Below, piece after piece: positions 6,504-14,253 of a stretch of 17,163 nt of DNA. The notes below the pieces were generated by a model. It saw only the letters and a program-made list of their open reading frames with translations. It was not told where the DNA came from and searched no databases. Numbering within the stretch: the stretch's first letter is position 1; each line of letters begins with the position of its first letter. A program made the position numbers and the translations under genes. The stretch covers positions 1 through 17,163 of the forward strand of contig CAAFJY010000205.1 of NCBI GenBank assembly GCA_900763355.1, written 5' to 3'. The stretch comes from Clostridia bacterium (GTDB taxonomy: Bacteria; Bacillota; Clostridia; Oscillospirales; Butyricicoccaceae).

Positions 6504-6512
6504 GCACCCGGC

Positions 6513-8963
6513 ATGGCGGAGCATGGCCTGACGGCCCGGGTCGCGGTCCAAGCGGCGGTCTATTCCATAGACCGCCCTTATGATTATCGCGTCCCCCAGG
6601 AATACGCCTCTCTGGTCCCGGGACAGCGGGTGATGGTGCCCTTTGGCCTGGGAGACCGGGCCGTGTGCGGCATCGTCCTCTCGCTGGAGGAGGGGAATGT
6701 GGAGGGGCTCAAGCCCATCCTCTATGCCTTTTCCCGGGAGCTGGTGCTCACGGGGAGCCAGCGGGAGCTGGCCCTGTGGATGTGCCGGCGGTATTTCTGC
6801 ACCTTTTTCCAGGCGGCATCGGCCATGCTGCCCCCGGGGAGCTGGTCCCGCCAGCCGGAGACCTTCCGCCCGGCGGAGCCTCTGCCCGACCCGCGGGACC
6901 TCACTCCCCGGCAAAAGGCCCTGCTGGAAGCAGCTCTCCTGGCCGGCATGCCCCAGACGGCGGCCCAGCTGACCCAGTCCGCCGGGCTGGACAACGGGGC
7001 CGAGCCCCTGAAGCGTCTGTGCGCCGGGGGCTTCCTCATCCGGGAGCTCCACTATACCAACAAACCCCTGGAGCGGGACATCGTCCTGCTCTCCTGCCCC
7101 CACGGGGCGGACCAGGCCCGGGAAATGCTGGGCAAGCGCAATCGCGCCGCCCGGGAGACCGTTTTGAACTGCGTTTTGGAAGCGGGCGTTCTCCCGGAAA
7201 AGGAGGTCTGCTACCGCACGGGGGCTTCCACGGCCCTGGTGCGGGGACTGGTGAAGCAGGGAATCCTGGAAGCCCGCACTCTGCCGGAAAGTCAGGCTCC
7301 CGCCCCGGAAATGCCCGGCTCGCCGCCGGAGCTGGTGCTCTCTCCCGCTCAGGAAGAGGCCGCCCGGGGCCTGCGGACCCTGCTGGATGCCGAAAAACCG
7401 GAGGCCGCCCTCCTCTGGGGCGTTACCGGCAGCGGCAAGACCCAGGTGTATATCCGTCTCATCCAAGAGACGCTGCGGCGGGGGAAGAGCGCCATCCTTT
7501 TGGTGCCGGAGATCGCCCTCACGCCGCAAATTCAAGAGCGCATCCGCGCCTTTTTCGGCGACACCGCCGCCGTCATCCACAGCGGGCTCACCCCCGCCCG
7601 GCGCAGCCGGGAATACAGCCGCATCCAGAGCGGACGGGCCCGGGTGGTCATCGGCACCCGGACGGCGGTCTTTGCCCCGGTGAAGGAGCTGGGCCTCCTC
7701 ATTTTGGACGAGGAGCAGGAGCCCTCCTATAAATCCGATTCCGACCCCCGCTATCACGCCCGGGAGGTGGCCAAATACCGGGCCGCCCGGGAGAAATGCC
7801 TTTTGCTGCTGGGCTCGGCCACCCCTTCGGTGGAGAGCTTTTACGCGGCGGAGGAGGGGGTCTATCACCGTTTCACCCTTCCCTCCCGCTATGGGGACAC
7901 CCCCCTGCCCAGGACCATCCTGGCCGATATGCGGGGACAGCTGCGGGAGGGGGATCCCTCGCTGTTCAGCCCCCTTTTGCTGGACGAGCTGGAAAGCAAT
8001 CTCCGCCGGGGCGAGCAGAGCATTTTGTTCCTCAACCGGCGGGGGAGCGCCCGGATGCTGGCCTGCACCGGCTGCGGATATATCTCCATGTGTGAAAATT
8101 GTTCCACTGCTCTGGTGTATCACAGCCGCAACCGGCGGCTCATGTGCCACCACTGCGGCTATTCCATCCCCGCGCCGGCGGTCTGCCCCGCCTGCGGCGG
8201 GAAGCATCTCCGGCTCCTGGGCTCGGGGACCCAGAGCGCCGAGGACGCGCTTCTGGCCCGGTTCCCGGGCATCCGGACCCTCCGGATGGACGCCGACACC
8301 ACCCAGGGCCGCGCCACCCACGAGGCGCTCCTGGAGCGCTTTGCCGCCGGGGAGGCCGACGTCCTCCTGGGCACCCAGATGGTGGCCAAGGGGCTGGATT
8401 TCCCCCGGGTGACCCTGGTGGGCGTGCTGGAAGCCGATCTCTCCCTCTATTGCGGGGACTATCGGGCGGCCGAGCGGACCTTTTCCCTCCTGGCCCAGGT
8501 GGTGGGCCGGGCGGGACGGCGGGAAACGCCGGGCCGGGCGGTCATCCAGACCTTTACCCCGGAAAATCCCGTCATCCTGGCGGCAGCCGACCAGGATTAT
8601 CTGCGCTTTTACCGGCGGGAGATCGAGACCCGCCGGGCGCTTCAGGCGCCGCCCTTCTGCGATGTTTTCGTCTTCCGCTTTTCCGGGGAGAACGAGGGGC
8701 GGGTGTGGCAGGCGGCCCGGGGCTTTGCCGCCCTGGCGCGGGAGGAGCTCCCCCGGCATCCCGATCTGCTGCCCCAGCTCCTGGGCCCGGCCCCCGCGGC
8801 CATCGCCCGGGTCAACCGAAAATACTATGTGAACGTCTCCTTCCGGGGGCAGAACCGGCCCGAGAGCCGGGCGCTGACCGGGAGGCTCCTGGCGGCGGCC
8901 GAGCGGCTCCCTGCGTGCAGAGGGGTCACCGTCACTGCCGATATCAATCCCAACGACCTTTGA
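6513..8963 (+). CDS. priA: Primosomal replication-restart helicase PriA
   Basis: PriA recognises stalled forks and reloads the replicative helicase. The 816-residue product has the N-terminal DNA-binding domain (SIDRPYDYRVP and PGQRVMVPFG), the helicase P-loop GVTGSGKT at residues 303-310, and a motif II reading DEEQ at 399-402 where many PriA proteins have DEEH. Next come SATPSVES, FLNRRG, and a zinc region with eight cysteines in CxxC pairs, starting CTGCGYISMCENC and ending CPACGG. Then GTQMVAKGLDFP and QVVGRAGR (motifs V and VI) and the C-terminal domain. The start at 6513 follows rpoZ by nine bases with only a weak ribosome site, suggesting translational coupling. All catalytic elements are present, so it should be active. 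Confidence 0.97.
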   Translation: MAEHGLTARVAVQAAVYSIDRPYDYRVPQEYASLVPGQRVMVPFGLGDRAVCGIVLSLEEGNVEGLKPILYAFSRELVLTGSQRELALWMCRRYFCTFFQAASAMLPPGSWSRQPETFRPAEPLPDPRDLTPRQKALLEAALLAGMPQTAAQLTQSAGLDNGAEPLKRLCAGGFLIRELHYTNKPLERDIVLLSCPHGADQAREMLGKRNRAARETVLNCVLEAGVLPEKEVCYRTGASTALVRGLVKQGILEARTLPESQAPAPEMPGSPPELVLSPAQEEAARGLRTLLDAEKPEAALLWGVTGSGKTQVYIRLIQETLRRGKSAILLVPEIALTPQIQERIRAFFGDTAAVIHSGLTPARRSREYSRIQSGRARVVIGTRTAVFAPVKELGLLILDEEQEPSYKSDSDPRYHAREVAKYRAAREKCLLLLGSATPSVESFYAAEEGVYHRFTLPSRYGDTPLPRTILADMRGQLREGDPSLFSPLLLDELESNLRRGEQSILFLNRRGSARMLACTGCGYISMCENCSTALVYHSRNRRLMCHHCGYSIPAPAVCPACGGKHLRLLGSGTQSAEDALLARFPGIRTLRMDADTTQGRATHEALLERFAAGEADVLLGTQMVAKGLDFPRVTLVGVLEADLSLYCGDYRAAERTFSLLAQVVGRAGRRETPGRAVIQTFTPENPVILAAADQDYLRFYRREIETRRALQAPPFCDVFVFRFSGENEGRVWQAARGFAALAREELPRHPDLLPQLLGPAPAAIARVNRKYYVNVSFRGQNRPESRALTGRLLAAAERLPACRGVTVTADINPNDL

Positions 8964-8979
8964 TTTGGAGGAAATCGCT

Positions 8980-9462
8980 ATGGCCATTCGCAATATCGTC
9001 AAGGTGGGGGACGAAATTCTCACCAAAAAGTGCCGCCCCGTCACGGAATACGGCCCCCGGCTCTGGCTCTTGCTGGATGATATGCGGGACACCCTCACAG
9101 CGGCCCAGGGGGCCGGTCTCGCCGGACCTCAGGTGGGCATCCTCCGCCGGGTGGCCCTGGTCATGCAGGAGGACGGCCGCTTTCTGGAGATCATCAACCC
9201 GGAGATCATCGACCGGGAAGGGGAGCAGGACGGCCCGGAGGGTTGTCTCAGCGTCCCGGGGAAATACGGCATGGTCAAGCGCCCCATGAAGGTCACCGTC
9301 AAGTTCCAGGACCGCAACGGCAAGTGGAACATCCGCTCGGCCCAGGGCTTCACCGCCCGGGCCTTCTGCCACGAGATCGACCACCTGGACGGCCATCTCT
9401 ACACCGAGCTGGTGAGCCGCTATCTGGAGCCCGAGGAGCTGGGCGGGGGTGACGGCGAATGA
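8980..9462 (+). CDS. def: Peptide deformylase
   Basis: Removes the formyl group from the N-terminal methionine of new proteins, undoing the step that Fmt performs on initiator tRNA. The product is 160 residues. Its three signature motifs are GAGLAGPQVG (residues 44-53, with Gly at the position more often Ala), EGCLSVPG containing metal ligand Cys89, and CHEIDHLDG with His131, catalytic Glu132 and His135. The ATG at 8980 has GGAGGA at 8967-8972, seven bases upstream. A TTG further upstream at 8965 lies over that ribosome site and is rejected. The stop overlaps the fmt start (ATGA, 9459-9462), so def and fmt are translationally coupled. Confidence 0.97.
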   Translation: MAIRNIVKVGDEILTKKCRPVTEYGPRLWLLLDDMRDTLTAAQGAGLAGPQVGILRRVALVMQEDGRFLEIINPEIIDREGEQDGPEGCLSVPGKYGMVKRPMKVTVKFQDRNGKWNIRSAQGFTARAFCHEIDHLDGHLYTELVSRYLEPEELGGGDGE

Positions 9463-10391
9463 AGCTGATCTTTATGGGAACGCCAGACTTCGCCGTGGCG
9501 GCGCTGGAAGCGCTGCACGATGCGGGGCACGAGCTTCTGGCCGTCTATACCCGGATGGACACCCCGAAAAACCGGGGGATGAAGCTCCTCCCCCCGCCGG
9601 TGAAGGTCAAGGCCCTGGAATACGGCATCCCCGTCTTCCAGCCGAAAAATCTCCGGGGGGCGGAGACCCAGGCCCGGCTGCGGGAAATGCAGCCCGACGC
9701 CATCGTGGTTGCGGCCTATGGCCGCATTCTCCCCCAAGCGGTGCTGGACATTCCCAAATACGGCTGTCTCAACATCCACGCATCCCTCCTGCCCCGGTGG
9801 CGGGGGGCCAGTCCCATCACGGCGGCCATCCTCCACGGAGACCGGGAGAGCGGCGTCACCATCATGCAGATGGACGCGGGGCTGGACACGGGGGATATGC
9901 TCCTGCCGGTGTCCACCGAGATCGGCCCCGGCGAGAGCTATGGAAGTCTCCACGACCGTCTGGCCCGGATCGGGGGCAAGGCCATCGTGGAAGCCCTGGA
10001 AAAGCTGGAAGCCGGGACCCTGACCCCCGTTCCCCAGCCGGAGGAGGGCGTCACTTACGCCCCCATGGTGGAGACTAAGGACTGCCGGGTGGATTTTGCC
10101 CAGAGCGCGGCCCAGGTGTCTCAGTGCATCCGGGCCTATGACCCACAGCCCGGGGCCTTTGCCCTCCTGGGGGAGGGGAAGATGAAGCTCTTCGCCGCGT
10201 CGGTGACGGAAGGCGAGGGGAACCTCGCCGCTCCGGGGACCATCCTCCGGGCGGACAAGCACGGGGTGTGCATCGCCTGCGGCACGGGCGCGGTCCTGGT
10301 GGGCCAGGTCCAGGGAGCCGGGGGCAAGAAGATGCCCGCCGATGCCTTTTTCCGGGGGCATCAGGCCCTTCTGCAGGAAAAATTCCAATGA
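9459..10391 (+). CDS. fmt: Methionyl-tRNA formyltransferase
   Basis: Transfers a formyl group from 10-formyl-tetrahydrofolate to Met-tRNA(fMet) to prepare it for initiation. The 310-residue product begins with the family phrase MKLIFMGTPDFA and carries RGMKLLPPPVK. The folate-binding and catalytic block NIHASLLPRWRGASPI supplies Asn105 and His107, and DAGLDTGDM supplies Asp143. The C-terminal beta-barrel that contacts tRNA starts near residue 205, after YAPMVETKD. It overlaps def by four bases. A 78-base gap with inverted repeats follows. Confidence 0.97.
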   Translation: MKLIFMGTPDFAVAALEALHDAGHELLAVYTRMDTPKNRGMKLLPPPVKVKALEYGIPVFQPKNLRGAETQARLREMQPDAIVVAAYGRILPQAVLDIPKYGCLNIHASLLPRWRGASPITAAILHGDRESGVTIMQMDAGLDTGDMLLPVSTEIGPGESYGSLHDRLARIGGKAIVEALEKLEAGTLTPVPQPEEGVTYAPMVETKDCRVDFAQSAAQVSQCIRAYDPQPGAFALLGEGKMKLFAASVTEGEGNLAAPGTILRADKHGVCIACGTGAVLVGQVQGAGGKKMPADAFFRGHQALLQEKFQ

Positions 10392-10402
10392 TCTTTCCCC
10401 GC

Positions 10403-10448
10403 TTTTCCGGGAAAAATACCGGAAAAACGGCAGTTTTGTGCCCTTTTT
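10403..10448 (+). terminator. Tandem inverted repeats after fmt, possible weak terminator
   Basis: TTTTCCGG (10403-10410) is the perfect complement of CCGGAAAA (10419-10426) around an eight-base loop. A second short stem, GGCA/TGCC (10429-10432 with 10439-10442), is followed one base later by five T residues (10444-10448). Together they could slow or partly end transcription before the metallopeptidase gene. The second stem has only four pairs, so strong termination is unlikely. Confidence 0.33.
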
Positions 10449-10469
10449 CACCCAAAAGGAGGTCTCTTT

Positions 10470-11153
10470 ATGATCGATTACACCTATCTGATCTTCATGC
10501 TCCCGGCGCTGATCTTTTCCCTGTGGGCCCAGGCCAAGGTCAAGTCGGCCTTTGCCCAGGCATCCCGGATGCCCGCGCCCATGACCGGGGCTCAGGCGGC
10601 GCAGATGGTCATGGACCAGGGGGGCGCCATGGGGGTCGATATCGACCGCATCCCCGGGGAGCTCACCGACAACTATGATCCCCGGGACAACCGCATCCAC
10701 CTCTCCCAGCCGGTGTGCGACGCCGCCACCATGGCGGCGGTTGGGGTGGCCGCCCACGAGGCCGGCCACGCTGTCCAGTATGCCCAGGGCTATGGCCCCG
10801 TGCGGGTGCGGACGGCCATCATCCCCGTGTGCCAGTTTGGCTCCACCCTGTCCTGGCCGCTGCTTTTGCTGGGGATCTTTTTTGAAAGCAACCGCTTCTT
10901 CCTGGCGGGGATCATTTTGTTCTGCGCGGTGGTGCTCTTCCAGTTGGTGACTCTGCCGGTGGAGTTCAACGCTTCCGACCGGGCGCTGGCCGCCCTGGAT
11001 GCCAGCGGCTATTTTACCGAGGAACAGATGGCCCAGGCGCAAAGGGTCCTCCGGGCGGCGGCCATGACCTATGTGGCGGCGCTGGCCACCTCCATGGCCC
11101 AGCTTTTGCGGCTGCTGGCCATCTTCGGCGGCAACAGCCGCCGCCGGGACTGA
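10470..11153 (+). CDS. Membrane zinc metallopeptidase (YugP-like, Zn_peptidase_2)
   Basis: A 227-residue membrane protein of the neutral zinc metallopeptidase family represented by B. subtilis YugP; the physiological substrate is unknown. An N-terminal membrane segment (about residues 4-20) precedes the catalytic HEAGH (His96, Glu97, His100), which is flanked by AAVGVAAHEAGHAVQYA. Two or more further hydrophobic segments follow around residues 120-160. The family phrase LPVEFNASDRAL comes next; its acidic residues may complete the zinc site. A basic end RRRD closes the protein. AAAAGGAGG at 10454-10462 gives a strong start. Its stop shares one base with the rsmB start (TGATG). The gene is an addition to the B. 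subtilis order, placed between fmt and rsmB. Confidence 0.91.
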   Translation: MIDYTYLIFMLPALIFSLWAQAKVKSAFAQASRMPAPMTGAQAAQMVMDQGGAMGVDIDRIPGELTDNYDPRDNRIHLSQPVCDAATMAAVGVAAHEAGHAVQYAQGYGPVRVRTAIIPVCQFGSTLSWPLLLLGIFFESNRFFLAGIILFCAVVLFQLVTLPVEFNASDRALAALDASGYFTEEQMAQAQRVLRAAAMTYVAALATSMAQLLRLLAIFGGNSRRRD

Positions 11154-12472
11154 TGCCTTCGGCCCGGGAAACGGCGCTCCAGGCCCTCACCCGCTTCCGC
11201 CGGGACGGTGCCTGGCCCGATCTCTATCTCAAGGAGGCCTGTGCCGGTTTGCGGGGAGAGGAGGCGGCCCTGGCCGCAGCGCTCACCTATGGCGTGCTGG
11301 AAAACCGGGCCTGGCTGGATTTTCTTCTCAGCCGGTTCTGCTCCCGGCCCCTGGAAAAGCAGGACCCCCGGGTGCTGGATGTGCTGCGGCTGGGAGCCTG
11401 TCAGCTGGTGCTCATGGAGCGCATCCCGCCCCGGGCGGCGGTGAACGAGACGGTGGAGCTGGCCAAAAAGTCCGGCTGCGCCGGGGCGGCCCCCTTTGTC
11501 AACGGGGTGCTCCGCAGTCTGGACCGCAGCCGGGGGGATCTCCCCCAGGTCCCCCGGGAGGATGTCCTCACCTATCTTTCCACCCGCTACAGCCACCCCC
11601 GGTGGTTCGTGGGAAAAATGCGCAAGCGCCTGGGGGACGAGGGGTGTGAAGCCCTCCTCCGGGCGGACAACGGCCCGGCGGACACCCCCGCCCGGGTCAA
11701 TACCCTGAAAATCACCCGCGGAGATCTTTTGGCCCGGATGGCGGCAGAGAATATCCCCGCCCGGGAGCATCCCTTTTTGGAAAATGCCCTCTTGTTGGGG
11801 GATGTGGGGGCGGTTCTCCGCTCCGGATTGTTGGACGAAGGCCTTTTATATATTCAGGACACGGCCAGCCAGCTGTGCGTGGAGGCCCTGGCGCCCCAGC
11901 CGGGGGAGGATGTGCTGGATCTCTGCGCCGCGCCGGGGGGGAAATCCCTCCTGGCAGGACAGAAGATGGAAAACCGGGGCACTCTCCGGGCCTGGGATCT
12001 CTATCCCGCCCGGGCAGCGCGCATCGGGGACAATGCCCGGCGCTATGGTGTGAGCATCCTCACCGCCGGGGCGGCCGACGCTTCGGTTCTGAAGCCCGGG
12101 CTGAGGGAGAGCGCCGACGCCATCCTCTGCGACGTTCCCTGTTCCGGCATGGGCGTCATCCGGAAAAAGCCCGACATCCGCTACAAGGACGGGGACAGCA
12201 TCAAGGTCCTCCCGCCCCTGCAATACGCCATCCTCTGCGCCGCCGGGGAATATCTCCGGCCCGGGGGACGGCTGGTGTACTCCACCTGCACCCTCCTTCG
12301 GGAGGAAAATGAGCAGGTGACGGCCCGGTTTCTGGCGGAGCATCCGGGGTTCGCTCTGGAGCCCTTTGCTCTCCCGGGGATCGGGGAAACGCCGGGGGAG
12401 ATCACCCTCTGGCCCCACATTCACGGGACCGACGGCTTTTACATGGCAAAAATCACAAAACAGCGAGGATAA
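11153..12472 (+). CDS. rsmB: 16S rRNA m5C967 methyltransferase RsmB
   Basis: Methylates carbon 5 of C967 (E. coli numbering) in 16S rRNA using S-adenosylmethionine. The 439-residue product has an N-terminal NusB-like RNA-binding domain (about residues 1-135, with RETALQALTRF and RAAVNETVELAKK) and a C-terminal Rossmann methyltransferase. Visible motifs are the SAM-binding DLCAAPGGKS at residues 256-265, DVPCSGMG with Cys330, and YSTCTLLREEN with Cys379. The two cysteines are the conserved release and attack residues of m5C methyltransferases. The end HGTDGFYMAKI is also typical. It overlaps the preceding stop by one base, and rlmN begins one base after its own stop. Confidence 0.95.
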   Translation: MPSARETALQALTRFRRDGAWPDLYLKEACAGLRGEEAALAAALTYGVLENRAWLDFLLSRFCSRPLEKQDPRVLDVLRLGACQLVLMERIPPRAAVNETVELAKKSGCAGAAPFVNGVLRSLDRSRGDLPQVPREDVLTYLSTRYSHPRWFVGKMRKRLGDEGCEALLRADNGPADTPARVNTLKITRGDLLARMAAENIPAREHPFLENALLLGDVGAVLRSGLLDEGLLYIQDTASQLCVEALAPQPGEDVLDLCAAPGGKSLLAGQKMENRGTLRAWDLYPARAARIGDNARRYGVSILTAGAADASVLKPGLRESADAILCDVPCSGMGVIRKKPDIRYKDGDSIKVLPPLQYAILCAAGEYLRPGGRLVYSTCTLLREENEQVTARFLAEHPGFALEPFALPGIGETPGEITLWPHIHGTDGFYMAKITKQRG

Positions 12473-12473
12473 G

Positions 12474-13541
12474 ATGGAAAACGAACGGATCTGTATCAAA
12501 TCCCTCACCCCGGGGGAGCTGGAAGCTCTCCTGACCCGGCTGGGCCAGCCCAAATACCGGGCAAAACAGGTGTTCCGCTGGCTGCACCAGCAGGGGGTAG
12601 AGTCCTTTTCCCAGATGAGCGACCTGCCCCAGTCCCTCCGGGACAAGCTGGAGGAGACCTGCCGCATCACCAAGCCGGAGATCCTGCGCAAGCAGGTCTC
12701 GGCCCGGGACGGGACCATCAAATATCTCTTCGGTCTGGAGGACGGCAACAGCATCGAGACCGTTTTGATGCAGTATGAACACGGCAACAGCATCTGCGTC
12801 TCCACCCAGGCGGGGTGCAAGATGGGGTGCGTCTTCTGCGCCTCCTTTGACCCGGCCCGGAGCCGCAACCTCCGCCCGGCGGAGATCCTGGACGAGATCA
12901 TTTATGCCCAGAAGGATTCCGGGCGGCACGTTTCCAACATCGTCCTCATGGGGACGGGGGAGCCGCTGGACAATTACGACAATGTCCTGACCTTTCTCCG
13001 CCTGGTGTCTCACCCAGAGGGGCTGAACATCGGGATGCGGCACATCTCCCTCTCCACCTGCGGGCTGGTGCCCATGATCGACCGGCTGGCGGAGGAAAAG
13101 CTCCAGCTCACCCTGTCCATCTCTCTCCATGCCCCCAACAACGACATCCGCTCCCGGATCATGCCGGTCAACCGGCGGTATCCTCTGGAGGAGCTCATCC
13201 CCGCCTGCCGGCGGTATTTTGACCGGACGGGGCGGCGCATCTCCTTTGAATACGCCATGATCGGGGGCGTCAACGACACGGTCCCCTGCGCCCGGGAGCT
13301 CATCCGGCTGCTGCGGGGGTTCCCCTGCCACATCAATCTGATCCCCCTCAACCGGGTCCCGGGCTCGCCCCTGGTCCCCAGCACGCGGGAGGATCTCCGC
13401 CGGTTCCAGAACACCCTTTTGGAGCACGGCATGAACGCCACGGTGCGCCGCAGCCTGGGGGGCGATATCGCCGCCTCCTGCGGACAGCTCCGCCGGCAGC
13501 GAAACGAGGAGGTGTCTCATGAAAGCATGGGGCTTGACTGA
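12474..13541 (+). CDS. rlmN: Dual-specificity 23S rRNA/tRNA m2A methyltransferase RlmN
   Basis: A radical-SAM enzyme that makes 2-methyladenosine at A2503 of 23S rRNA and at A37 of some tRNAs. The 355-residue product carries the cluster motif C115-x3-C119-x2-C122 within AGCKMGCVFCAS. It also has the resolving cysteine Cys108 (ICVSTQ) and the methyl-carrying Cys336 in DIAASCGQLR, so the full mechanism is preserved. Other family phrases are NIVLMGTGEPLDNYDNV, HISLSTCGLVP, LSISLHAPN and YAMIGGVND. The ATG at 12474, one base after the rsmB stop and with GAGGA at 12465-12469, gives the expected N-terminus. The long upstream extension in the same frame overlaps rsmB and is rejected. Its last 23 bases overlap prpC. 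Confidence 0.97.
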   Translation: MENERICIKSLTPGELEALLTRLGQPKYRAKQVFRWLHQQGVESFSQMSDLPQSLRDKLEETCRITKPEILRKQVSARDGTIKYLFGLEDGNSIETVLMQYEHGNSICVSTQAGCKMGCVFCASFDPARSRNLRPAEILDEIIYAQKDSGRHVSNIVLMGTGEPLDNYDNVLTFLRLVSHPEGLNIGMRHISLSTCGLVPMIDRLAEEKLQLTLSISLHAPNNDIRSRIMPVNRRYPLEELIPACRRYFDRTGRRISFEYAMIGGVNDTVPCARELIRLLRGFPCHINLIPLNRVPGSPLVPSTREDLRRFQNTLLEHGMNATVRRSLGGDIAASCGQLRRQRNEEVSHESMGLD

Positions 13542-14241
13542 CATCGGCAACGTCCGGGAGGTGAATCAGGATACCTACCGGATCCAGTGCCGGGACGACG
13601 GCGCGGCCGGCGTCTTTTTGGTATGCGACGGGATGGGCGGCGCCAATGCCGGGGAGGTGGCCAGCACCATGGCCGCCGAGGCGTTTTTGAACGCTCTTTC
13701 CGACAGCTGGCAGCGGGGCGGCAGCCGGGAAGGGCTCCGCCAGGCCTATGCCGCCGCCAACGAGACGGTCTTTGACGCGGCCCAGTCCAACGAGGACTAT
13801 GCCGGGATGGGAACCACCATGGTGACGGCGCTGTGTGCCGGGAATCATGCAATCATTGCCAATGTGGGGGACAGCCGGGCTTATTTTCTCGACGAAAACG
13901 GCCTGCGGCAGATCACCGAGGATCATTCCCTGGTGGGCGAGCTCATGAAGCGGGGGGATCTCACCCCCTATCAGGCCAGCCGCCACCCCAGCCGCAACGT
14001 CATCACCCGGGCCATCGGGGCCGACGCTTCCGTCCGGTGCGATGTGTTCGAGGAGACCATGAAGCCGGGGCAGTTCCTCCTGCTGTGCAGCGACGGGCTG
14101 ACGCGGGAGGTCACCGAGCCGGAGATCTATTACGAGATCTTCCAGGCCGAGCATCCGGAGACGGCCTGCCGCCGTCTGGTGGACCTGGCAAAGAACCGGG
14201 GCGGGAGGGACAACATCACCCTTCTGCTCATCATGTTTTAA
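13519..14241 (+). CDS. prpC: PP2C-type Ser/Thr phosphatase PrpC
   Basis: A cytoplasmic metal-dependent phosphatase that reverses phosphorylation by the PASTA kinase encoded next. The 240-residue product has all PP2C motifs in order: DIGNVREVNQD with metal ligand Asp18, VCDGMGGANAGE with Asp37-Gly38, GMGTTMV, NVGDSRAYF, EDHSLVGEL, SDGL with Asp192 and GGRDN with Asp231. The ATG at 13519 has AGGAGG at 13507-13512, six bases upstream, and gives the usual short N-terminus before the first Asp motif. It overlaps the end of rlmN by 23 bases in another frame. prkC starts 12 bases after its stop. Confidence 0.96.
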   Translation: MKAWGLTDIGNVREVNQDTYRIQCRDDGAAGVFLVCDGMGGANAGEVASTMAAEAFLNALSDSWQRGGSREGLRQAYAAANETVFDAAQSNEDYAGMGTTMVTALCAGNHAIIANVGDSRAYFLDENGLRQITEDHSLVGELMKRGDLTPYQASRHPSRNVITRAIGADASVRCDVFEETMKPGQFLLLCSDGLTREVTEPEIYYEIFQAEHPETACRRLVDLAKNRGGRDNITLLLIMF

Positions 14242-14253
14242 GGAGGCGAGACC

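Noticed and set aside
6222..9098. Long minus-strand open frame (958 codons)
   Set aside because: Antisense shadow of rpoZ and priA, with low-complexity composition and no recognisable motif.
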